Source: Sporosarcina cyprini | Lineage (GTDB): Bacteria; Bacillota; Bacilli; Bacillales_A; Planococcaceae | Reading direction: 5' to 3' | Assembly (NCBI RefSeq): GCF_022048975.1 | Contig: NZ_JAKMHX010000038.1 | Coordinates: 248,001-312,000, forward strand | DNA: 64,000 nucleotides | In this document: positions 22,177 through 29,999 of the stretch, piece after piece | Layout: the number at the start of each line of letters is the position of its first letter | How positions within the stretch are numbered: the stretch's first letter is position 1 | Made by a program: the position numbers and the translations under genes | Notes under the pieces: model-generated | Databases searched by the model: none | The model's input: the letters and a program-made list of their open reading frames with translations, nothing else | What the model was told of the DNA's origin: nothing

Positions 22177-22892
22177 TCCCCTTTCGGAAGTTCTTCTAAA
22201 TACAGATTTTCAAATTTTTCTGGCCATCCGCGGATTGCTACCTCTTCCTGCGGCTCACTAATTTCCATGATCAGGTTTTCCAAGTAAAAGTCATCATGGA
22301 TGGATGAAGCCAGCAGATAATTATAGAGCTTTTCGCAATCCTGTTTTGTTTGTGTCACAATCTTTATTTTGAAAGGCGGAGTAGCGACATCCAGACCATT
22401 AACGGCCGTCATGCCATTGATGTCCCGTATGGAACTCAGTATGGTATACCGTTTCCCGTCAATTTCAAGATCATGGCCTTTGAATCGGTTCAAGTCGTTG
22501 ACAAAACGGTTGAGCAAGTCTGATGAAATGCTCGTGATTGGCATTCCATACGCGATGCTTTCGGGAGAAGGCTTAACCTCTATAATGAGCCCGGGTCCCT
22601 GTAAATCTGTCTCACCTGCTTGCTGACGCAGTTTATCCACCGTATCCGCCAATGCTTGTCCCGTATTCTTTTCCGTCATCGACTGATAGGACGCAATCGT
22701 CTTGTCCAACTCACGGATTTCTTTCAACAGTTCGGAGTGCGTCTTCTTCTCCTCCGCCAATTCTTGGCGGATTGCCCATATATCCCTTGTATCACGTTCC
22801 TCAGGATGTTTGACCGTATTATATTGGATGGACACCATAAAGCCGATGATGAGCAGGACGACTGAAAATTTCCAACCGATCGATCTCTTCAA
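22173..22892 (-). CDS. ylxX: DUF881 family membrane-anchored protein YlxX
   Basis: Predicted bitopic protein (239 aa): a single N-terminal membrane segment (about residues 7-24), a coiled-coil stretch (about 40-95), then a DUF881 domain with GPGLIIEVKPS and SSIRDINGMTAVNGLDVATPP. Paralogue of the neighbouring ylxW; the two DUF881 genes between divIB and sbp reproduce the B. subtilis arrangement. Role in division or envelope is inferred from context only. Confidence 0.85.
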   Translation of the reverse strand: MKRSIGWKFSVVLLIIGFMVSIQYNTVKHPEERDTRDIWAIRQELAEEKKTHSELLKEIRELDKTIASYQSMTEKNTGQALADTVDKLRQQAGETDLQGPGLIIEVKPSPESIAYGMPITSISSDLLNRFVNDLNRFKGHDLEIDGKRYTILSSIRDINGMTAVNGLDVATPPFKIKIVTQTKQDCEKLYNYLLASSIHDDFYLENLIMEISEPQEEVAIRGWPEKFENLYLEELPKGE

Positions 22893-22922
22893 TTGTTACC
22901 GTCCCCCCTTCAGCCATTTTTC

Positions 22923-23645
22923 TTATCTTTCATTCCGCAGTGCAGGCAACCGAATATCTTTCAGCTGTTCCAGTGTTACAACGATGTTTTCCCTTGCCAG
23001 TCCGTCCAGTACGCCGCCTTTCAAACTTAATGCCGAGGAGAGGACATCTGAATCCCCTACAGCCTCGATGACGAATGGCGCAGGAAATGTTCTTCCGTCA
23101 ATCGTAATGACGGGGCCTGTACACTTAATAGACGAATTGGAAGTGATCCGTTGACCATTGATCGCCAGCCCTTGGGCTCCTGATATCCGCAACTCATTAA
23201 TGACTCGCAAAATATGGGATTCATGAACAATGTAATCATTCGGATTCTGTTCAACCGGATTGTAGTCAGCATCTTTCAATGTAACTTTTACGCCAGATCC
23301 AGTAGACGGTATGGCGCCAAGCAGAAGCCGCAAGTCTTGTGCTTCTTCTACAAGCCCTTCATGATCCTTCTCCTTTTCAGAAAAAGATTGTTCTGCCTTC
23401 CGGATCACCTCTTGCTTGGAAGCTATTTCGTCAGCCAGCTCTTTGTTCCTTTCCTGCTGCTCGATCAGTTCTTCCCGGTATCGTTCCTCCTGCATGAGGG
23501 AAGGGTATTGATAAGACTCCTCATCGTGCTGATTGCCCAACATCCGGTAAGAAAAAGCGAAAATGAATCCTAGAACAAGAAAGACTAACGGAAACAGAAT
23601 GTGCCGTCCCCCTTTCCGCTTATCGTCATTCGGTTTCTTCTTCAT
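22923..23645 (-). CDS. ylxW: DUF881 family membrane-anchored protein YlxW
   Basis: About 240 aa: basic N-terminus, one membrane segment (about residues 16-35), coiled coil (about 50-105) and a DUF881 domain (SGVKVTLKDADYNPVEQNPN, GAQGLAINGQRIT). I take ATG 23645, eight bases from AAGG; it overlaps the end of divIB by about 20 bp. Function unknown; co-transcribed with division genes. Confidence 0.85.
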   Translation of the reverse strand: MKKKPNDDKRKGGRHILFPLVFLVLGFIFAFSYRMLGNQHDEESYQYPSLMQEERYREELIEQQERNKELADEIASKQEVIRKAEQSFSEKEKDHEGLVEEAQDLRLLLGAIPSTGSGVKVTLKDADYNPVEQNPNDYIVHESHILRVINELRISGAQGLAINGQRITSNSSIKCTGPVITIDGRTFPAPFVIEAVGDSDVLSSALSLKGGVLDGLARENIVVTLEQLKDIRLPALRNER

Positions 23646-24408
23646 CCACCTCACCTTCCTTTCCAGTCCCATACGCTTCGCTAAACGGAGTGAAGAAGGT
23701 GCCGACTTCCATATCGATTATACCTTTTTCATAGCCTGATAACTGCGCAGTAATTTCTGGATAATAATCCATCTTCTCTGCCAGCGATGGGATCTCCGCA
23801 TGTACTTCATATCCATCGTCCATATAAATTACCAGACTGTCCGGATCGACCTCATCTCCCGCATAAATGATCTCTGAAATCAACTGCGAGACATTCTTGT
23901 CCATTTTCAACATTTGTTTAATAATTCTTTTTGCTAGTTCTACGTCATCCACGTTTGACAAAATGGGAACATCCGGCTTCACCGTCCCGGCATGAAACGC
24001 CTTCCCATTCTCCAGCAAAATGCTGTACTGGCCTTTCTTTTCTAAATACGCGACAGTTTTCCATTCTGTGATTGAAATCTCAACATCATGGAACCACTTC
24101 CTCGAAACTTTTGCTTGTTTTACGCCTTCCAGCTTTCTTAGTGAATGCTCAGCCTCATCCATTTTAAATCCCCACAAGGAGCCATTTGTTTCAATCCCAC
24201 TTTCCTGTATATAGAAGTTCTCGTCCTGCAACTCAGCGCCTTTCACATGAACGGTGCCGATTTTACTTAGTGGCGATTGGAAATAAAGCAGGAATAGAAG
24301 GGCAATACAGAACACAGCCAATATGAAGATGAACTTTTTATTCGTTTTTCTTCGGCGTTTTTCACGCATGGATGGTATTCTGTCTTGAATATCTATGACT
24401 TTGTCCAT
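23626..24408 (-). CDS. divIB: Cell division protein DivIB/FtsQ
   Basis: Bitopic divisome protein that stabilises FtsL/DivIC and recruits septal synthases. 260 aa. Basic cytoplasmic N-terminus, a membrane segment (about residues 26-45), an extracytoplasmic POTRA domain (KIGTVHVKGAELQDENFYIQ near residue 51) and a beta domain to residue 240, ending in an acidic tail. AGGAGG precedes the ATG. It follows spoVE by 12 bp; murG and murB, which separate them in B. subtilis, are absent. Confidence 0.94.
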   Translation of the reverse strand: MDKVIDIQDRIPSMREKRRRKTNKKFIFILAVFCIALLFLLYFQSPLSKIGTVHVKGAELQDENFYIQESGIETNGSLWGFKMDEAEHSLRKLEGVKQAKVSRKWFHDVEISITEWKTVAYLEKKGQYSILLENGKAFHAGTVKPDVPILSNVDDVELAKRIIKQMLKMDKNVSQLISEIIYAGDEVDPDSLVIYMDDGYEVHAEIPSLAEKMDYYPEITAQLSGYEKGIIDMEVGTFFTPFSEAYGTGKEGEVDEEETE

Positions 24409-24420
24409 ATTGTCCCCTCC

Positions 24421-25515
24421 TTATCTACTTTGTTCCCGATAGAATGCAAAATGCAAAATGGTACCGACTGCCATCCAAGTTGTCAAAAGAGAGGATCCTC
24501 CATAACTGATGAAAGGCAATGTAACTCCTGTGACTGGTAATAGTCCTGACACGACACCGGTGTTTAAAAAGGTTTGAAAAATGATCATTGATGCCATCCC
24601 GGATGTAATGAGAAACGCATGGAACGTTTTTGTTCGTATGGCAATGCCGAATGCCGAAAACAACAAGACTCCAAACAGGATTAATAACGTTGTTGCTCCG
24701 ATGAACCCGGTCTCCTCTGCGATGATGGAGAAGATGAAGTCATTTTGAGGTTCAGGCAAGTATAAATACTTTTGACGGCTATTCCCGAAGCCATGCCCAA
24801 ACAACCCGCCAGGCGCGATGGCAAATAAGGATTGAATGCCCTGAAATCCTTTTCCTAACGGATCGCTCCAAGGATCAATATAAGATTTAATCCGATCCAT
24901 CCGATAGGCGGCAGAAGCGATCAGGACAATAAATGCACCTACTCCGCCGACACCTAGCAGCCCAAAAAACGTTAATGGATAGCCAGCAATGAACAAGATG
25001 ACGAACGCAGATACAATCATGATGACGGCTGAGCCTAAATCAGGTTGCATCATAATCAGAGCGGCTGGCAGCAAAATGAGAACAAAGTGCTTGATTTCAA
25101 AAGGATTTTTTCCGCTCGGCTTTCTCATGCTGCAAGCCAGCTTGCCAATGAGCGCCACCTTCACAAACTCCGCCGGCTGTATGCTAAAAGGTCCGAGAGC
25201 AATCCAGCTTTGCGATCCGTTCCGAACCGCACCAATGCCAGGAATCAGCACTGCAGCTAGCAAAATAATCGCAATGTAGTAGAAATAGGTCCAAAATGTC
25301 GAGTTCGACAGAAGAGGACTTTTCATCATCAGGTAGGCAACCCCGAATGATATTGCCATATAGATTCCTTGTTTGACAATGAACGGTGACGAATCGGCAT
25401 AATGGATTTTTCCCCAGTAAGAACCTGCCGAATGGACAAAAATAAGCCCGATGAACGACAGCGCCACTGCCGAAATGACAAACGCCGCTTTCAGTTTCTG
25501 CTCCAGTGAACGCAT
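24421..25515 (-). CDS. spoVE: SEDS-family peptidoglycan glycosyltransferase (SpoVE/FtsW)
   Basis: Polytopic SEDS protein polymerising lipid II, paired with a class B PBP. 364 aa with about ten membrane segments. Characteristic motifs: GSQSWIALGPFSIQPAEFVK near residue 103, LYLPEPQNDFIFSIIAEETG near residue 251, and the C-terminal VTGVTLPFISYGGSSLL. By position after murD it corresponds to B. subtilis spoVE; without its genome-wide paralogues I cannot say whether it also serves as vegetative FtsW. The only good ribosome-binding sequence (GGAAGG) abuts the ATG and would better suit the in-frame CTG nine bases later. Confidence 0.9.
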   Translation of the reverse strand: MRSLEQKLKAAFVISAVALSFIGLIFVHSAGSYWGKIHYADSSPFIVKQGIYMAISFGVAYLMMKSPLLSNSTFWTYFYYIAIILLAAVLIPGIGAVRNGSQSWIALGPFSIQPAEFVKVALIGKLACSMRKPSGKNPFEIKHFVLILLPAALIMMQPDLGSAVIMIVSAFVILFIAGYPLTFFGLLGVGGVGAFIVLIASAAYRMDRIKSYIDPWSDPLGKGFQGIQSLFAIAPGGLFGHGFGNSRQKYLYLPEPQNDFIFSIIAEETGFIGATTLLILFGVLLFSAFGIAIRTKTFHAFLITSGMASMIIFQTFLNTGVVSGLLPVTGVTLPFISYGGSSLLTTWMAVGTILHFAFYREQSR

Positions 25516-25545
25516 CCTTCCGTTTTTAAAATAAGAAAAGCCGCT

Positions 25546-26895
25546 CTACAGCTTCATGACCGCTTCTATGAACGCATCCCCCCGCTGTTCAAAGTTTTTA
25601 TATTGATCCCAGCTTGCGCAGGCGGGAGAAAGCAAAATTACGTCTCCTGGCTCCGATTGCCCGTACGCTTGCTGGATCGCATCATCCATCGTGCCAGCTG
25701 CAGTAATTTGCGAGATACCACAGGAGGAGGCAAACTCATTAAAACGCTCTGCCGTCTCCCCTACTGCGATGACGGATTTGACATGCGTCATATGAGGCCG
25801 TAATTCCTCAAAGCTATGGCCCCGGTCTAACCCGCCCGCAATTAAGATCGTTGGCAATTCAAATGAAGAGAGCGCGCTCTTTGTAGCCAGAGTATTGGTT
25901 GCCTTGGAATCGTTATAAAACTTGCGGCCTTTTATTTCTTTCACAAATTGCATACGATGGCGGACGCCTGTAAATGAGCTCAAAACATCCTCAACCGTTT
26001 CCTTATCGCAATCCATCAAAATAGCTGCAGCAGTTGCTGCCAGTATGTTTTCAAGATTATGCCTGCCCGGCAGTTTGATCATGGCGCGCTCCGCATAAGG
26101 CTCGCCTTTCCAATAAATAAATTGTTCATCTGCAGAGATGCCGCTTTCTGTTCGCCCTGAAAGCGAGAATGGCACCATCGTAGCATGACTGTCTTTCCTA
26201 TGTTCCAACAGCTCAGGCTGATCCGCATTATAAATTAAATAATCCTCGGCAGTTTGGTTCTTTGTAATATTCGCTTTCGCCTGTGCATAAGCCTCGGGCG
26301 AGCCATGATAGTCCAAATGGGCATCGTATAAATTCGTCCAAATGGCAATATGCGGCTTAAACATCTCTGTTCCAGCCAATTGAAAGGAGGAAACTTCCAT
26401 GACAATCAACTGATCAGAATGTGCTTCCTGCGCGACAGAAGTAGCAACCGTTCCGATATTTCCAGCTATCAGCGGTTTCTTTCCGCCAATATTTAAGATA
26501 TGGAAAAGAAGTGTGGTAGTCGTCGTTTTACCATTCGAACCTGTTACGGCTATAACGGGGGCTTCGCTAATCCGGTAAGCGAGTTCCACTTCTGTCCAGA
26601 CCGGAATCCCCTTTTGAATCGCTTTTTCAATAACTATGTTTGAATAAGGGATGCCCGGGTTTTTCACAACGAGGTCAAAGCCGAACTCCAGGATTTCAGG
26701 CGGATGTCCTCCACATATGACTTCAATTCCTTTTTCTTTCAAGAGGTGCGCTTCTTGATTCCCCTCTTCAGGAGATGCATCGTTGACTACAATCTCTGCG
26801 CCCGCTTCATGAAGCATATTGGCGGCAGCGAATCCACTTTTTGCAAGTCCAAGCACGAGAACTTTCATTCCTGAAAATTGATCGGGATTTTTCAT
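25546..26895 (-). CDS. murD: UDP-N-acetylmuramoyl-L-alanine--D-glutamate ligase
   Basis: Cytosolic Mur ligase adding D-Glu to UDP-MurNAc-L-Ala. 449 aa. N-terminal Rossmann-like segment KVLVLGLAKSGFAAANML, P-loop VTGSNGKTTTTTLLFHIL near residue 117, MEVSSFQLAG, NLYDAHLDYHG, and FYNDSKATNTLATKSAL near residue 323. Start at ATG 26895, seven bases from GGAGG and overlapping the mraY stop (ATGA); upstream extension has no support. Confidence 0.96.
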   Translation of the reverse strand: MKNPDQFSGMKVLVLGLAKSGFAAANMLHEAGAEIVVNDASPEEGNQEAHLLKEKGIEVICGGHPPEILEFGFDLVVKNPGIPYSNIVIEKAIQKGIPVWTEVELAYRISEAPVIAVTGSNGKTTTTTLLFHILNIGGKKPLIAGNIGTVATSVAQEAHSDQLIVMEVSSFQLAGTEMFKPHIAIWTNLYDAHLDYHGSPEAYAQAKANITKNQTAEDYLIYNADQPELLEHRKDSHATMVPFSLSGRTESGISADEQFIYWKGEPYAERAMIKLPGRHNLENILAATAAAILMDCDKETVEDVLSSFTGVRHRMQFVKEIKGRKFYNDSKATNTLATKSALSSFELPTILIAGGLDRGHSFEELRPHMTHVKSVIAVGETAERFNEFASSCGISQITAAGTMDDAIQQAYGQSEPGDVILLSPACASWDQYKNFEQRGDAFIEAVMKL

Positions 26896-27869
26896 GATAA
26901 CACCTCCAACATGACTGGCAATAAGGCCGAGAGTAAAGCAACTCCCCAGAACACAACGACAATTTTCCATTCCGACCAGCCGGACAATTCAAAATGGTGA
27001 TGAATCGGGCTCATTTTAAACACACGTTTGCCAGTCAATTTAAAGCTTGCCACCTGAATCATTACGGACAATGTCTCAATGACATAGACAAGGCCAATCA
27101 ATAGAAGGAGCAGTTCCTGTTTAACGAGAACAGACAACATAGCCAGCGCCCCTCCCAGTGCGAGAGATCCGGTATCTCCCATGAATACTTTCGCCGGTTT
27201 CATGTTGAACAACAAAAAGCCGAGCATCGCTCCCGAAACGACAAAAGCAAACATCGCAATATCGTATTGTTCATAAAACAACCCATGCACACCAAAAGCA
27301 GCAAATGCGATCGTGGATGTACCAGCGACGAGACCGTCTAAACCATCTGATAAATTGACTGCGTTAGAAAAACCTACGAGCCAAAAGACGAGAAACGCGA
27401 CGTAAAATACGCCCATCTCGAGTTTAATATCAGTGAAAGGGATCTGCAATGTCGTATCGAACGGCCCCATTTTCAACAGGAAGAAAGCTGCAATGGCAAT
27501 AATGATTTGGCCGATCAATTTCTGGATCGATGTCAAGCCCAGATTCCGCTTCATGACGACAATGATGAAGTCATCTAAAAATCCGATAATCCCGAAACCG
27601 GCCAGCACAAGCATCAAGACAATCGTCTGAGTAGTCAACACATCTTCATATATGTATGATAAAACGAACATTGAAATGATGATCGAAATCAGGAAAATAA
27701 GGCCGCCCATCGTCGGCGTACCTGCCTTCTTTTGATGAGCTTCCGGGCCTTCTTCCCTTATACTCTGGCCAAATTTCAACTTTCGAAGTATTGGTATGAC
27801 AGCAATACCAATGATTGCTGTCAATACAAATGTAACGGCGATTGCCGATAAAGTAGTGACGAGTGTCAT
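26892..27869 (-). CDS. mraY: Phospho-N-acetylmuramoyl-pentapeptide-transferase
   Basis: Membrane enzyme making lipid I from UDP-MurNAc-pentapeptide and undecaprenyl phosphate. 325 aa, about ten membrane segments. Catalytic/magnesium motifs are intact: GFLDDF near residue 95, NLSDGLDGLVAGTSTIAFAA near residue 172, FMGDTGSLALGGAL near residue 228, and MSPIHHHFELSGW near residue 284. AAGGAG precedes the ATG. murE, normally between spoVD and mraY, is absent; the 159-bp gap 27870-28028 holds only a hairpin with 8-bp arms (27962-28004). Confidence 0.96.
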   Translation of the reverse strand: MTLVTTLSAIAVTFVLTAIIGIAVIPILRKLKFGQSIREEGPEAHQKKAGTPTMGGLIFLISIIISMFVLSYIYEDVLTTQTIVLMLVLAGFGIIGFLDDFIIVVMKRNLGLTSIQKLIGQIIIAIAAFFLLKMGPFDTTLQIPFTDIKLEMGVFYVAFLVFWLVGFSNAVNLSDGLDGLVAGTSTIAFAAFGVHGLFYEQYDIAMFAFVVSGAMLGFLLFNMKPAKVFMGDTGSLALGGALAMLSVLVKQELLLLLIGLVYVIETLSVMIQVASFKLTGKRVFKMSPIHHHFELSGWSEWKIVVVFWGVALLSALLPVMLEVLS

Positions 27870-28028
27870 AGTAAGTTCTCCTTAATTGTTTTGAAACAAG
27901 ATCTTCTATCATCTTAAAGTAAATATTGATATCGCGCTATAATTTTTTACCACTTATACTTGGAAGTCCCCACTCTTTTTTCCATACGATCGATGAGGAC
28001 TTCCTAGCAAGACACAGATATTCTTAAC

Positions 28029-29942
28029 TCATTCCGTATACAAATGGATGACATCATCCACTTGCATCAAAGTGTCTGCAGCAGGCAGCTGATACTTCAC
28101 TTCTTCGCCATCCCCATGCCACTCAATCCGGTACGTATGCAGCTGTCTCGCAATCATTCCTTTCGTCATGCCTGTAAGATCTGGAACACGATGCGTAAGT
28201 GGGTCACCCCATCTGTATTCTTTCTCCAGCTGACCCTCTCTTTTTGTTATGCCAGCCAAAGGTGCGATTTCCTCAATGATTCGTCCCACAATGGGAGCCG
28301 CGATGACACCGCCGAACTGAATCGAGTTCTGAGGACTGTCCACTGCGACATAGACGAGCAGCTCCGGATCATCCGCTGGTGCAAAACCAATAAAGGAAAC
28401 GATATAGTCTCCATCTTTATATGTGCCGTCGACGACTTTCTGGGCAGTCCCTGTCTTTCCACCGACCCGCAAACCATCTGTAAAGGCGTTCCGGCCAGAA
28501 CCGTTTGCGACTACAGACTCCAATGCTTCCCGCACCTGTGCTGATGTCTCCTCGCTTATGACTCTTCTTTTTAATTCCGGCTCAAATGACTGAATCGTGT
28601 TCCCTTTCTCGTCCTTTATCTCTTTTACGATATAAGGCTTATAAAGATTACCCCCATTGATGGCTGCTGAAACAGCTTGCACCTGCTGGATTGGTGTAAC
28701 TGATATCCCTTGGCCAAACGCAGTGGTCGCTTGTTCAACAGGACCGAAGGCTTCTTTGGAAAATAGGATTCCCTTCGCTTCGCCCGCTATTCCTGAATTA
28801 GTGGATTCACCGAAACCGAAATCTCGAATATATTTATCCAGTCTTTCACTTCCAAGGCGCTGACCGATTTCAATGAAACCGGGGTTGCATGAATTTTCCA
28901 CAACCTCCAAAAAGGACTGATGTCCATGACCGGAACGCTTCCAACATCGTAATTTCGCATTTGCTACCATGGAAAAGCCCGGATCATTAAAGTGATCATT
29001 ATGTAGATCGATGACCTTCTCTTCCAATCCGGCAGCCAGCGTAACAATTTTAAATGTCGAGCCCGGTTCAAATGTCATCCAAACCGGCAGATTTCGGTTG
29101 TAAATCGATTGATCAGCTTCTTGGTAATTGGCGGGATCAAAAGTCGGAAAAGAGGCCAGCGATAAAATTTCACCAGTTTTCGGATTCATAACGATGCCGA
29201 GCGCTTGCGCCGCATCATACTTTTCCATCGCCTGCATTAATTCCCGTTCCACGATCTGCTGCATTTCCAAATCAATAGTCAGTTCAACTGTAGCACCGTT
29301 TTTCCCTGTTTGGAACCCGTCATCTACATGAGGGAGCGGGATTGTCCTTGCATCCGTATACATCCGGATGACATCTCCTGTACCTTTAAGAAATTCATCA
29401 TATGCAAATTCAATTCCTGCAAGGCCATCACCATCGTAGCCAGTAAACCCGATCAGACGGGCCAGTAAATCTTTATATGGGTACGTACGGATAAAATCTA
29501 CGCCTGTATACAGCCCTTCTATTTGAAGCTTGGCAATTTCATCTGCTTGTTCCTTCGTAATGTTCTTGCCTTCAGGCGCCAATTTGTTCATGTATCCCTT
29601 TTTCGACATTTTTTCAAGTAATTTTTCTTTATCAGCTCCTAAAATCGGGGCCAGAAGGGCTGCACTCTTTTCAATGTCCTTGTTTTGGGATGGCATAAAA
29701 TACAAGGTAGGGGCCAATTGATTTCCCACAATCATCTTGCCATTGCGATCATTAATATTCCCCCGAACGGCACCAAAGGGTATTTCCCTGTCCCAATTCG
29801 CTTCCGCTCTTTCTTTCAACCATTCGTGCTTAATAATTTGTACATGAAACAGCTTTCCGACAACTAGCAGCAATGCAATGAGAAAGAGGACGAATACAGC
29901 GCGGATTCTCTTTTTCGATTGAATGGTAATGGCTTTTCGCAG
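28029..29942 (-). CDS. spoVD: SpoVD-like class B penicillin-binding protein, apparent CTG start
   Basis: Transpeptidase paired with SpoVE, for cortex synthesis in B. subtilis. About 638 aa: N-terminal membrane anchor, dimerisation domain, transpeptidase domain with EPGSTFKIVTLAAGLE (catalytic Ser), ENSCN (SxN) and GGKTGTAQ (KTG), and one C-terminal PASTA domain. Starting at the first ordinary codon (TTG 29873) would cut off the basic N-terminus and part of the membrane segment and leaves no ribosome-binding site. The frame is open upstream with no ATG, GTG or TTG back to its stop. CTG 29942 has AAGGTG seven bases upstream and gives the expected basic start (RKAITIQSKKRIRAVFV) plus hydrophobic anchor. 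Confidence 0.9.
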   Translation of the reverse strand: MRKAITIQSKKRIRAVFVLFLIALLLVVGKLFHVQIIKHEWLKERAEANWDREIPFGAVRGNINDRNGKMIVGNQLAPTLYFMPSQNKDIEKSAALLAPILGADKEKLLEKMSKKGYMNKLAPEGKNITKEQADEIAKLQIEGLYTGVDFIRTYPYKDLLARLIGFTGYDGDGLAGIEFAYDEFLKGTGDVIRMYTDARTIPLPHVDDGFQTGKNGATVELTIDLEMQQIVERELMQAMEKYDAAQALGIVMNPKTGEILSLASFPTFDPANYQEADQSIYNRNLPVWMTFEPGSTFKIVTLAAGLEEKVIDLHNDHFNDPGFSMVANAKLRCWKRSGHGHQSFLEVVENSCNPGFIEIGQRLGSERLDKYIRDFGFGESTNSGIAGEAKGILFSKEAFGPVEQATTAFGQGISVTPIQQVQAVSAAINGGNLYKPYIVKEIKDEKGNTIQSFEPELKRRVISEETSAQVREALESVVANGSGRNAFTDGLRVGGKTGTAQKVVDGTYKDGDYIVSFIGFAPADDPELLVYVAVDSPQNSIQFGGVIAAPIVGRIIEEIAPLAGITKREGQLEKEYRWGDPLTHRVPDLTGMTKGMIARQLHTYRIEWHGDGEEVKYQLPAADTLMQVDDVIHLYTE

Positions 29943-29999
29943 GACTCCACACCTTCCGTTTTTTATAACAACCTATGAATGTGTGGACGCTCCTATTCG

